64,000 nt of DNA, taken from the NCBI GenBank assembly GCA_045114775.1, contig JBGULC010000044.1, positions 62,001-126,000 on the forward strand, written 5' to 3'. The position numbers and the translations under genes are program-made. The first letter of the stretch is position 1, and every line of letters begins with the position of its first letter. The DNA comes from UBA3792 sp045114775. GTDB taxonomy: Bacteria > Bacillota > Clostridia > Christensenellales > CAG-138. Positions 50,291-58,343 of the stretch are shown piece by piece. The notes beneath the pieces were generated by a model. The model did no database searches. It was not told the DNA's origin and saw nothing but the letters and a program-made list of their open reading frames with translations.

Positions 50291-51181
50291 TCATTCTCTC
50301 CTGCACGGCGGCTCGACGACGATCGCGCGGCTCTTTGCGGTGCGGACGCGGTTTTTGATCCAGCCGATTATGGAACAGATCAGAAACGCGAGCACGTGCA
50401 CGGCGATGATCGCGGGTCCCGGCTGCGCGCCGATCAGCAGCGAAAGGAAGAAACCGAGCGCAAAGCAGACGAGCGAAAGCGCCGCCGCGGTGATCATGAC
50501 CGCGCGGAAGCGTTTACAGACGCGCATTGCGGAAAGCGCCGGGAAGATGATGAGTCCCGATACCATGATCGCGCCGACCATCTTCATGCCGATCACGACG
50601 GTCACGGCGGTCAGCGCCGCGAGCATCATGCTGTACGCGCCGACGCGGACGCCGGTCGCCTTTGCGAACGCGGTGTCGAACGTGACGCTGAAGATGCGCG
50701 TGTAGAAAAAGATGAACAGCGCAAGCACCACGGCGGAAACGGCTACGGTGATCCACATATCCGCGTCGGACAGCAGCGCGATCGAGCTGGTGCCGAACAG
50801 CGAGTTGCAGACGTCCTGCTGATACTTGCCGTCGGAGAGCCGGAACAGAAGCGTGCCGATCGCGATCGCGCCGGTCGAAAGCACCGCGATCGCCGCGTCG
50901 CCCTGCATTTTGTGCCGTTCTGTGAGCCACATCAGCGCGAACGCCGCTATGAGAACGATCGGCAGCGAAACCGCCATCGACGCCGCCCCCGCCTGCAGAA
51001 CGGTCGCGAGCGCAAGCGCGCCGAAGCCGACGTGGCTTAGACCGTCGCCGATCATCGAATACCGCTTCAGAACGAGCGTAACGCCCAGAAGACTTGCGCA
51101 AAGCGAGACCAGCGTGCCCACGACGATCGCGCGGACGGCGATCTCGGGCATATTCTGAAAGATGGAAACGATCTCGCTCAT
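50291..51181 (-). CDS. znuB: Zinc/manganese ABC transporter permease
   Basis: 296 residues with about eight hydrophobic segments. YSMIGDGLSHVGFGALALA and the DTAFAKATGVRVG region are characteristic of the ABC-3 permeases. The ATG overlaps the ATPase stop as ATGA. Forms the membrane channel of the importer with the two upstream gene products. Confidence 0.92.
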   Translation of the reverse strand: MSEIVSIFQNMPEIAVRAIVVGTLVSLCASLLGVTLVLKRYSMIGDGLSHVGFGALALATVLQAGAASMAVSLPIVLIAAFALMWLTERHKMQGDAAIAVLSTGAIAIGTLLFRLSDGKYQQDVCNSLFGTSSIALLSDADMWITVAVSAVVLALFIFFYTRIFSVTFDTAFAKATGVRVGAYSMMLAALTAVTVVIGMKMVGAIMVSGLIIFPALSAMRVCKRFRAVMITAAALSLVCFALGFFLSLLIGAQPGPAIIAVHVLAFLICSIIGWIKNRVRTAKSRAIVVEPPCRRE

Positions 51182-51882
51182 ACCGGTTTCTCCTGTAAAT
51201 ATCTGCGTCCGATCGGACTTGTCCTGTACGCCTGCGCCGTGCCGCAAAACAGCGGATGGCAGGATAGATGCAGAATATGCGAACAGTCGCGAACGGCCTC
51301 CTCAATGTCGTGTGAGACCATGATCACCGTCATGCCCTGCCGGTTGACGTCGTGCAAAAGCTGATAAAACTCCGCGGTCACGACCGGGTCGAGGCCGGTC
51401 GTCGGCTCGTCGAGCACGAGAAGCTTCTTGGTCGCGCAGAGCGCGCGGGCAAGCAGAACGCGCTGCTGCTGCCCGCCCGAAAGCTCCTGATAGCTGTGCT
51501 TTTCAAGCGGCAGGATCCCGAGCATCTCCATATTCTTCCGCGCAAGCGCGCGTTCGTGTTTGCCGTAAAACGGCTTTATGCCGCGCCAGCCGATCGTGCC
51601 GGAGAGCACAACCTCGCCGACCGACGCCGGAAAATCGCGCTGGATCGCGCTCGTCTGCGGCAGATACCCGATCTCGTTGGGCTTTAAGCCCTCGCCCATG
51701 ACGATCCGGCCCGACGCGCACGGAATGAGGCCTAAAAGCGCCTTCATCAGCGTCGATTTGCCGGAGCCGTTCTCGCCGACGATGCCCCAGAACTCGCCCG
51801 CGTTCACGGAAAAGCTCACGTCGTGCGCGACGTTCGCGCCGCCGTAGGACAGGCCGACGCTTTCAAATGTCAGCAGCGCCAT
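51178..51882 (-). CDS. znuC: Zinc/manganese ABC transporter ATPase
   Basis: 234 residues. Walker A GENGSGKST, signature LSGGQQQRVLLARAL, Walker B LLVLDEPT and switch His in VSHDIEE. Its ATG follows the znuA stop directly (TGAATG), indicating coupling. Confidence 0.93.
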   Translation of the reverse strand: MALLTFESVGLSYGGANVAHDVSFSVNAGEFWGIVGENGSGKSTLMKALLGLIPCASGRIVMGEGLKPNEIGYLPQTSAIQRDFPASVGEVVLSGTIGWRGIKPFYGKHERALARKNMEMLGILPLEKHSYQELSGGQQQRVLLARALCATKKLLVLDEPTTGLDPVVTAEFYQLLHDVNRQGMTVIMVSHDIEEAVRDCSHILHLSCHPLFCGTAQAYRTSPIGRRYLQEKPV

Positions 51883-52806
51883 TCAGTTTACCGCCTTTCT
51901 GAGATTCTCAAGGTTCTGCCGCATCAGGTCGAGATATCCGACGCCCGCGTCGAACTCCTCGCGGCTCACGTTGTGACACGAATGCAGCGAAAGTACGCCG
52001 CAGCCGGTCGCTTCGGCGATCGTCTTTGCGATGCGTCCGTCCGAAAACTCGATCGTGAACACATACGGAAGGTTTTCCGCCTTCACGCGGTCGATCAGAA
52101 ACGAGACGGTGCTCAGCGCGACCTCCTCGTTCGACGAACAGCCGGGCAGCGCCGCGTAATACGCGAGGCCGAGCTCGTCGCAAAGATAGCGGAACGGGAA
52201 CCGCTCGGCGAACACGACCGTTTTGCGCTTCGCGTCCCGCATGAGCTCGTGAAACTCGTCGTCGAGCGACTGAAGCTCCGCGATGTACGCCTCGGCGTTC
52301 GCCCGCATGGCGTCCGCTTCTTCCGGCAGAATCCCGCACAGCGCGTCCGTGAGGCCTTGGACGATGCGGATCGCGTTCTTCGGGCTCGTCCATACGTGCT
52401 CGTCCGGCTCCGGCTCGTCCTCCGCCTCCCCCTGCATGCCCTCGACCCGCTCCTCGTCGAGCGTGTCGCAAAGCGCCGTCAGCGCGACGGCGTTCAGGTC
52501 CATGCCGTTTGTGCGGAGAAGATCCGCGACCCAGCGGTCGGTCTCGCCGCCGACGTACACGAAAAGGTCGGCTTTGAGGATCCCGGACATCTCTTTGAGT
52601 GACGGATCGTAGCCGTGGACCTCACCGCCGGGCGCGCAGAGCATAGTGAGCTCCACGCGATCGCCCGCGATGCGCCGGATAAAATCATACTGCGGAAAGA
52701 TCGTGCAGACGACCTTGGGCCTGTTGCTTTCGGCGTTCGGCGTACCGCAGGCAAGCGCGCACAAAAGCAGCGCGAATGCAAGCGCAAGCGTACTGAACCG
52801 TTTCAT
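51883..52806 (-). CDS. znuA: Zinc/manganese ABC transporter solute-binding lipoprotein
   Basis: 307 residues. Lipobox LCALAC anchors it outside. Cluster A-1 binding protein: metal-binding His in GEVHGYDPS and DEHVWTSP, and a further His in LSLHSCHN. The third usual ligand (His in HDAFGY-type motifs) is replaced by FAERFPFRYL. An acidic stretch (EAEDEPEPDEH) stands where ZnuA has its His-rich loop. The ATG overlaps the DUF362 stop as ATGA. Confidence 0.9.
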   Translation of the reverse strand: MKRFSTLALAFALLLCALACGTPNAESNRPKVVCTIFPQYDFIRRIAGDRVELTMLCAPGGEVHGYDPSLKEMSGILKADLFVYVGGETDRWVADLLRTNGMDLNAVALTALCDTLDEERVEGMQGEAEDEPEPDEHVWTSPKNAIRIVQGLTDALCGILPEEADAMRANAEAYIAELQSLDDEFHELMRDAKRKTVVFAERFPFRYLCDELGLAYYAALPGCSSNEEVALSTVSFLIDRVKAENLPYVFTIEFSDGRIAKTIAEATGCGVLSLHSCHNVSREEFDAGVGYLDLMRQNLENLRKAVN

Positions 52807-53972
52807 TTCGTTCCTTTCTTTCCGTGCGTCAGAAGCGCGGCGACCGGCGCGCGATGCACCCGCATGGCGCCGATCGGGCAGAATTCCTGACAGCAGAAGC
52901 ATTTGATGCAGTGTTTGCGGTCGATGACCGCTTTTTTGTCGATGATCGAGATCGTGTGCGCGGGACAGATATCGCGGCACTTGCCGCAGCCGACGCACGC
53001 GTGCTTTTTCACCCTCGGTCGGGATTCGAGACACAGGTTCATCGCGCCGCGGACCGTTTTGCCGAAAAGGTTGTCCCCGCCGACGAACAGATGCGAATTG
53101 CGGTTTCGGATGATCTCAAAATCCTTTTGCAGAAACGCCCGATAGTCCCCCGCGACCGAAAGCCCCTCGACCGAATCCGGGCAAAGTCCGCGCCGGATCG
53201 CCGCCGCGAGCGTCGGAACGTCCTTGGGCGTGAGGCCTATGAGCGTCGCCGCGAGCACGTCCAGACAGTGCGGATCCTTCGACGCCAGAAGACAGCCGAT
53301 CTGCTTCGGCGTGCCCTGCGTGGGACCGTTGCCTTCCATGGCAAGAACCGCGTCGCAGAGGTTCAGGACCGGGCGGAAATACTCGTCGAGGTCGACAAGC
53401 ATATCCGCAAAATCGTTCGGGTTCGGAAAGCGGTAGTGATACTCGGGCTTCATCGTGCCGGGGATCGTGCCGAACAGATTCTTCGCCGCGCAGGAAAGCG
53501 ACATCATGCCGTGCGATTTAAGCTTGCAGAAATTGACGATCGCGTCGCAGCCGTCGATCCAGCCGGTATAGGTGAAGCGCTTCGCCTGCACCGCGTCGGG
53601 CGAAAAGCCGTCCTTTTCGGAGAAATCGTGATTCAGTTCGGCGCCGGCCTCCTCCGCCTCGGTGAGTCCGACGGCCGCGTAAACGCGGTTCAGCACCGCG
53701 GCGTTATAGAGGTTGCCCGGGCTGTCGCCGATCACGACTGAGGCGCCGCGCGCCTTGAGCATGCGCGTCAGCGCCGCGAGCAGCGCCGGATGCGTGGTGA
53801 CCGCCTTGTCGGGCTTCGCCGCGGCAACGAGGTTCGCCTTGATCCCGATCCGCATGCCGGGACGGACCCAATCGAGCCCGCCGAGCGGCGCGAGGACGGT
53901 TTTCAGCGCTTCTTCGCAGGTCTCCCGTTCATAATCCGCGCACGGGGCGACGGAAACAAGCTCGTTACGCAT
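52803..53972 (-). CDS. DUF362 protein with two [4Fe-4S] ferredoxin motifs
   Basis: 389 residues. The N-terminal ~300 residues are the DUF362 domain (GIKANLVAAAKPDKAVTTHP, FCKLKSHGMMSLSCAAKN). The C-terminus has CVGCGKCRDICP and CIKCFCCQEFCP, ligands for two cubane clusters. The family's reaction is unknown, probably a redox step. It overlaps nfo by 8 bp and znuA by 4 bp, placing it inside a zinc-linked operon. Confidence 0.85.
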   Translation of the reverse strand: MRNELVSVAPCADYERETCEEALKTVLAPLGGLDWVRPGMRIGIKANLVAAAKPDKAVTTHPALLAALTRMLKARGASVVIGDSPGNLYNAAVLNRVYAAVGLTEAEEAGAELNHDFSEKDGFSPDAVQAKRFTYTGWIDGCDAIVNFCKLKSHGMMSLSCAAKNLFGTIPGTMKPEYHYRFPNPNDFADMLVDLDEYFRPVLNLCDAVLAMEGNGPTQGTPKQIGCLLASKDPHCLDVLAATLIGLTPKDVPTLAAAIRRGLCPDSVEGLSVAGDYRAFLQKDFEIIRNRNSHLFVGGDNLFGKTVRGAMNLCLESRPRVKKHACVGCGKCRDICPAHTISIIDKKAVIDRKHCIKCFCCQEFCPIGAMRVHRAPVAALLTHGKKGTK

Positions 53973-54801
53973 TGCATAGCCCCCGTACGAGCCGGATCTC
54001 TTCGGCGTATTCTTCAAGCTTTTCGTGCGGCGTTTCAAGGCAATACGGGAGGTCCTTAAGCGCCGGATGGTTCACGATGCGGCGGAAGGCGTCGAGCCCG
54101 ATGTTCCCCTCGCCGATCGCGGCGTGGCGGTCCTTGTGCTCGCCGAGACCGAACTTGGAATCATTGAGATGGATGAACCGGAGCCGGTCGAGCCCGATCA
54201 CGCGGTCGAACGCGGTCACCACGCCGTCGAGGTCGTGCACAAGATCATAGCCCGCCGCGAAGACGTGGCAGGTGTCGAGACAGACGCCGACGCGATCGTT
54301 TCGCGCCACGCCGTCGATGATCGCGCGGACCGCTTCGAACGTGCCGCCGATCTCACTGCCCTGCCCCGCCATCGTTTCAATCAGAACGGTCGTGTCGGTA
54401 TCATCGTCCAGAATGCGGTTTAAGAGTGCCGTTGTCTTTTCGATGCCTACGCTCTCGCCCTGTCCGACGTGCGAACCGGGATGGAAGTTATAAAAGGGCG
54501 TGCGCATCGCGGTGCAGCGGATGAGGTCCTCGCGCATGGCAAGTTCGGCAAACTGCGCGGTCTCCGGCTTTTCGGCGCAGGGGTTCAGCGTATACGGCGC
54601 ATGCACGAGCACCGGCGCAAAGGCTTGCGCGCGAAGGTAGGCGGTCATGGCGTCCGCGTCGCTTTGATCCAGGACCTTCGCCTTGCCGCCGCGGGGATTG
54701 CGCGAAAAGAACTGGAATGTGTCCGCGCCGAGCTCCGACGCGGTTTTTGCCATTATAAGAAGGCCGTTCGACGGCGACAGATGACAGCCGATGTGCAGCA
54801 T
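53965..54801 (-). CDS. nfo: Endonuclease IV (apurinic/apyrimidinic)
   Basis: 278 residues. Cleaves DNA 5' to abasic sites in base-excision repair, using three zinc ions in a TIM barrel. Metal ligands are visible in VHAPYTLN, FHPGSHVG, LIETMAGQG, CLDTCHVFAAGYD, FIHLNDSK, KDRHAAIGEG and CLETPHE. Start at 54801 has GGAGG about 4 nt upstream and gives the standard N-terminus MLHIGCH. First gene of an operon continuing into DUF362 and the zinc importer. Confidence 0.94.
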   Translation of the reverse strand: MLHIGCHLSPSNGLLIMAKTASELGADTFQFFSRNPRGGKAKVLDQSDADAMTAYLRAQAFAPVLVHAPYTLNPCAEKPETAQFAELAMREDLIRCTAMRTPFYNFHPGSHVGQGESVGIEKTTALLNRILDDDTDTTVLIETMAGQGSEIGGTFEAVRAIIDGVARNDRVGVCLDTCHVFAAGYDLVHDLDGVVTAFDRVIGLDRLRFIHLNDSKFGLGEHKDRHAAIGEGNIGLDAFRRIVNHPALKDLPYCLETPHEKLEEYAEEIRLVRGLCNA

Positions 54802-54840
54802 GATTCCTCCAAAGCCCATAATCATCCATGTTAATCATGT

Positions 54841-54869
54841 ATTGTAGCACAGATCATTCACGCGTGCAA
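54841..54869 (-). promoter_or_regulatory. Promoter of the nfo-DUF362-znuACB operon
   Basis: Minus strand TTGCAC (54864-54869), 17 bp, TACAAT (54841-54846). No clear Zur-type palindrome is visible nearby. Confidence 0.55.
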
Positions 54870-54884
54870 GGTCCATTCCTACCC

Positions 54885-55125
54885 GCAAGGGCAATTCATT
54901 CATCCGCGAAAAGCGTTCCGCTCTTCTGCGTGTACACCTCATCCGCCTTCGCTCACGCTGCGGCGTACACACTCCGCTTCGCTCCGTTTCAGCGGTGCCG
55001 TCGCGCGCTCCCCGCGCGTCGCCTTCTCTTCCCCTCAAGGGGAAGGCTTTTGGCTGCGCTGCGGTCTTGTCTCCCTTGTGCAAGGGGAGGTGGGTGAACG
55101 AAGTGAACCCGGAAGGGTTGTCGAT
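54885..55125. repeat. Gene-free interval with palindromic repeat element
   Basis: The ~390-bp gap has no gene. It contains CTTCCCCT-CA-AGGGGAAG (55028-55045) and CTCCCTTG-TG-CAAGGGGAG (55071-55089) plus GTGAACGAAGTGAAC-like imperfect repeats. The layout of two or three short palindromes matches the element found in frame within the giant gene. Confidence 0.6.
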
Positions 55126-55136
55126 CGGATAACACG

Positions 55137-55165
55137 TTGACGCGATCCCGATTTTCGCGTATACT
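55137..55165 (+). promoter_or_regulatory. Promoter of the U32 peptidase gene
   Basis: TTGACG (55137-55142), 17 bp, TATACT (55160-55165). Confidence 0.7.
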
Positions 55166-55192
55166 GTGCATATCAAAATCTTCGGAGGCATT

Positions 55193-56383
55193 ATGACGGA
55201 ACTACTTGCTCCCGCGGGATCCATGGAGGCGCTCAGAGCGGCGCTGCGGTTCGGCGCGGACGCAGTGTATCTCGGCGGCCCGATGCTGCAGCTCAGGGCG
55301 AACAGCGCGGGCTTTACGTTCGACGATATCGCGGAGGCGGCAAAACTTGTCCACGCGGGCGGAAAGCGGCTCTATGTGACGGTCAACGCGCTTGCGAACT
55401 GCGGCGAGATCGACGCGCTGCCGGCGTATGCGAATACCCTGTACGACTGCGGCGCGGACGCGGCGATCGTTTCGGATCTCGGCGTGCTGACCACGATCCG
55501 AAAGGCCTGCCCGAAGCTCGAGCTGCATGTTTCGACGCAGGCAAGCTGCATGAACCACGCCGCGGCGCGGACGTGGTACGAACTCGGCGCAAAGCGCGTC
55601 GTGCTCGCCCGCGAGATGACGGTCGACGAGATCCGCAAACTCAAAAAGAACATCCCGGACGATCTCGAGCTTGAAGCGTTTATCCACGGCGCGATGTGCA
55701 TGGCGTACTCCGGGCGGTGTCTGCTCTCCTCCGCCATCCTCGGCAGGAGCGGCAACCGCGGCGACTGCGCGCAGCCCTGCCGCTGGAAGTACGCGCTCGT
55801 TGAAGAGACGCGGCCGAACCAGAGCTTTCCGATCGTCGAGGAAGGCCAAACGAGCTATGTGCTTTCGAGCCGGGACCTCTGCTGCGCTTCGCTCGTCGGC
55901 GAACTTGTCGACGCGGGCGTGACCTCGCTGAAGATCGAAGGACGCATGAAGACGGAATACTACGTGGCGGTCGTGACAAATGCGTATCGTAGGCTTTTGG
56001 ACGGTACGATGACGCTTGCGGAGGCGAACCGGGAGCTTGATTCCGTGTCGCACCGCCCGTACACGACCGGGTTCTATCACGGCGAGCTGCCCCAAGATCA
56101 CAGCAACGCGGGCGTCTATACGCAGACGCACCGTTTCGTCGGGACCGTGCTCAATTACGAAAACGGCGTCGCGACCGTCGAGCAGCGCAACCGGTTTACA
56201 AAGGGCGATGCGCTGGAGGTCGTTTCCCCGACCCTGACCGGCGCCGTTCTCAAAGCCGACGCGATCACGGACGAAACCGGCGAGCCGGTTGAGATCGCAA
56301 ACAAGGTGAAGCAGATCCTGAAAATACGTACCGACCTCCCGCTTGCGCCGGGCGATCTGCTTCGCAGAAGGGTCGAAGGCTGA
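55193..56383 (+). CDS. U32 family protein (TrhP/YrrO-like tRNA hydroxylation factor)
   Basis: 396 residues. ELLAPAGSMEALRAALRFGADAVYLGG opens the family domain, and the diagnostic cysteine-bearing segment SGRCLLSSAILGRSGNRGDCAQPCR follows around residue 185 (only the first 20 bases of each matter). Relatives in Gram-positives support prephenate-dependent 5-hydroxyuridine formation at tRNA position 34, others act on 23S rRNA (RlhA). Start at 55193 has GGAGG about 4 nt upstream. Monocistronic. Confidence 0.85.
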   Translation: MTELLAPAGSMEALRAALRFGADAVYLGGPMLQLRANSAGFTFDDIAEAAKLVHAGGKRLYVTVNALANCGEIDALPAYANTLYDCGADAAIVSDLGVLTTIRKACPKLELHVSTQASCMNHAAARTWYELGAKRVVLAREMTVDEIRKLKKNIPDDLELEAFIHGAMCMAYSGRCLLSSAILGRSGNRGDCAQPCRWKYALVEETRPNQSFPIVEEGQTSYVLSSRDLCCASLVGELVDAGVTSLKIEGRMKTEYYVAVVTNAYRRLLDGTMTLAEANRELDSVSHRPYTTGFYHGELPQDHSNAGVYTQTHRFVGTVLNYENGVATVEQRNRFTKGDALEVVSPTLTGAVLKADAITDETGEPVEIANKVKQILKIRTDLPLAPGDLLRRRVEG

Positions 56384-56395
56384 TCATTCCGAATC

Positions 56396-56444
56396 AAAAG
56401 AGACTGTTCAAAAACGGATCTGCGTTTCGAACAGTCTCTTTTTT
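56396..56444. terminator. Bidirectional terminator between convergent genes
   Basis: Long stem AAAAGAGACTGTTC / GAACAGTCTCTTTT with flanking A and T tracts. Confidence 0.9.
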
Positions 56445-56450
56445 CAGGCG

Positions 56451-57002
56451 CTACGGCTGCGCAGTCGTTTCCGGCGCGGGCGTATTGGTCACGATCTCGG
56501 TAAACGGCGCGGAGACCGTGATCTCGAAATTCATCAGTTGCACGTCGACCTCCGTATGCACGTCGGCATAGACGCGGTTGCGACCGGAAAATAGCTTCAG
56601 GCCCTCGCTGTCGGAATAGAAATCGCCGTAGCCGTACTTGATGCCGTCCTTATAGAACGTGATGCGCAGTCCGCCGGAAAGCGCGCGCGGGTAGTTGTTC
56701 GTGACGGTCGCGTCGATCAGCGTTTCGCCGTTCTCCTCATAGACGCGCAGATCGTCGACGCTCATATAGAACTGATAATAGTGATTCTGCGGATCGAGGA
56801 TCGGGATCCCGTTCGCGTCGATCGTAAAGCCTTCGCCCTCGATCGGCGGTATCACGATCGGCTCCGGTACGGGCGTCGGCGCGGGCGTATAGAGCGGCGC
56901 GGGCGTCGGCGTCGTTTCCGGCAGATAGATGAGGTGCGCCTCCTGTGAGGTGCAGCCGAACGCGAAAAGCAGCGCGATCGACAGAAAGAGCAGCCGTTTC
57001 AT
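56451..57002 (-). CDS. Small lipoprotein with FxLD-like beta domain
   Basis: 183 residues. Signal peptide and lipobox FAFGC, a Pro/Thr linker (TTPTPAPLYTPAPTPVPEP), then ~120 residues of beta-rich domain (DLRVYEENGETLIDATVTNN) similar in style to exported immunoglobulin-like domains. Two bases after the Lgt-like gene, so they share a transcript; it may be a dedicated substrate. Function unknown. Confidence 0.75.
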   Translation of the reverse strand: MKRLLFLSIALLFAFGCTSQEAHLIYLPETTPTPAPLYTPAPTPVPEPIVIPPIEGEGFTIDANGIPILDPQNHYYQFYMSVDDLRVYEENGETLIDATVTNNYPRALSGGLRITFYKDGIKYGYGDFYSDSEGLKLFSGRNRVYADVHTEVDVQLMNFEITVSAPFTEIVTNTPAPETTAQP

Positions 57003-57004
57003 GG

Positions 57005-57988
57005 CTATTCGTCCCCGCCGTCGCCGCCGTCCGAATCCCCCTCGCCGCCGTCGGAATCTTCCCCGTCGACGTCGTTTCCGATCACACCGTCAAACTCATT
57101 CTGCGCTTCTCCGAACTCCGAAGTCTCTGCGACCTCAGGCGCGTCGGGCATTTTCAGATCTTCCGGCGGTTCCGGCTCGGTTTCCGGATCGTGCAGGTCC
57201 GCTTTTGCGGATCGATCGGCGTTTTTACGCGTGCGGTACAGCGACAGCGCGACGAAGAACAGAAGAAGCACGATCAGAATGATCTGATTGAAGCGGACGT
57301 CGCCGAAGATGATCTGACGCGTGCTGCCGTCGCGCAGCCACTCAAGGATGAATTCCGCAAACAGGTAAACGATGACGGTGATCATCGCCGTTCTGCCCTT
57401 GGGGAGTTTTTTCGGCAGCAGCAATGCGGCGGTGCCGAGTCCCGCGCAGATCAGAAAATCGAGGAAGAACACGCTGTACGCCACGCTCCGATGATCGGTG
57501 AAATACTCTCTTGTGAACGTGACGAGCGGGAAGAACTTCGGGACGGATTCGCCGGCAAGCGCGCCGACGCCGTCGCAGAGGAAGAAATCCGACCACCGGC
57601 CGACCGCAAGGCCGAAGAACACGCCGGGCAGCAGGATCTCAAAGACCTCGTTCATATCCAGCTTTTTGATCCATGCGTAGACCGTGATCGCAGCGCCGGA
57701 GAACAGCAGCGCGCCTGGCAGGTTCAGGCCCGTATTCGCGAGCGAGAAAAACTGAGAAAAGGCGATCTTCCCGGACAGCGCGGCAAAAAGCCTTGCGCCG
57801 ACAAGCCCCGCGAGGATCCCCGCAATGCAGGCGTCGAGCGCAAGATCCTTATATGCCTTGCGCTTTTTCACGAGGATCTCGGAAACGACGACAGCCGTTA
57901 AAATGCCGAGCGCGAGCATGATCGCGTTCCACGGGAGCACGAAGCTGCCGATGCTGAACGCCGTGTTGAATTGCTGATAGGATTCCAC
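57005..57988 (-). CDS. lgt: Divergent prolipoprotein diacylglyceryl transferase-like protein
   Basis: 327 residues with about seven membrane segments. Lgt attaches diacylglycerol to the lipobox Cys. The order of segments, VGARLFAAL, VGRWSDFFLCDGVG (compare GRIGNFIN-E) and EFILEWLRDGSTRQ fit the family, but several core residues differ. The C-terminal ~65 residues form an acidic, Gly-Asp-Ser tail (GGEGDSDGGDGGDE) absent from typical Lgt. GTG start at 57988 has GGAGG 8 nt upstream. Whether it is the cell's main Lgt is uncertain. Confidence 0.7.
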   Translation of the reverse strand: MESYQQFNTAFSIGSFVLPWNAIMLALGILTAVVVSEILVKKRKAYKDLALDACIAGILAGLVGARLFAALSGKIAFSQFFSLANTGLNLPGALLFSGAAITVYAWIKKLDMNEVFEILLPGVFFGLAVGRWSDFFLCDGVGALAGESVPKFFPLVTFTREYFTDHRSVAYSVFFLDFLICAGLGTAALLLPKKLPKGRTAMITVIVYLFAEFILEWLRDGSTRQIIFGDVRFNQIILIVLLLFFVALSLYRTRKNADRSAKADLHDPETEPEPPEDLKMPDAPEVAETSEFGEAQNEFDGVIGNDVDGEDSDGGEGDSDGGDGGDE

Positions 57989-58086
57989 CGTTCATTCCTC
58001 CGTTTCCCGCGATCTTTTGCGAACGCGATCCTTCCGATGAGACCGCCCGCAAAACCCGTCGGCGGTCATGAAGCTTCCTTAGGAAC

Positions 58087-58115
58087 ACTATACTCCATTG
58101 AAGCGTCTTTATCAA
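58087..58115 (-). promoter_or_regulatory. Promoter of the Lgt-like/lipoprotein operon
   Basis: Minus strand TTGATA (58110-58115), 17 bp, TATAGT (58087-58092). The ~350-bp divergent region otherwise holds no gene. Confidence 0.6.
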
Positions 58116-58279
58116 TAGTTTTATCAAAAGAAGCGGGAAAAGGATGCGCGGTTTTCGCGCCGACGCCGGATCGGAAATGTGTCTGAAACGAAGGTCTCTG
58201 TCCCGGATACGGTGCGTCGGCGGCAGATCTTCGCCTGTTATTTCCATTTTATATTGTTGTCCGAATTTGGCGAAAGATG

Positions 58280-58308
58280 TTGAATTCGACGCCGGTATCG
58301 GTTATAAT
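58280..58308 (+). promoter_or_regulatory. Promoter of the carrier-protein lipid operon
   Basis: TTGAAT (58280-58285), 17 bp, TATAAT (58303-58308), about 36 bp before the ATG at 58344. Confidence 0.7.
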
Positions 58309-58343
58309 GATAAATCATGATTTCGATTCTGTCGGAGAGTGCA

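Noticed and set aside
57849..58247. 132-codon minus-strand frame upstream of the Lgt-like gene
   Set aside because: It overlaps the Lgt start out of frame and spans its promoter; no ribosome site.
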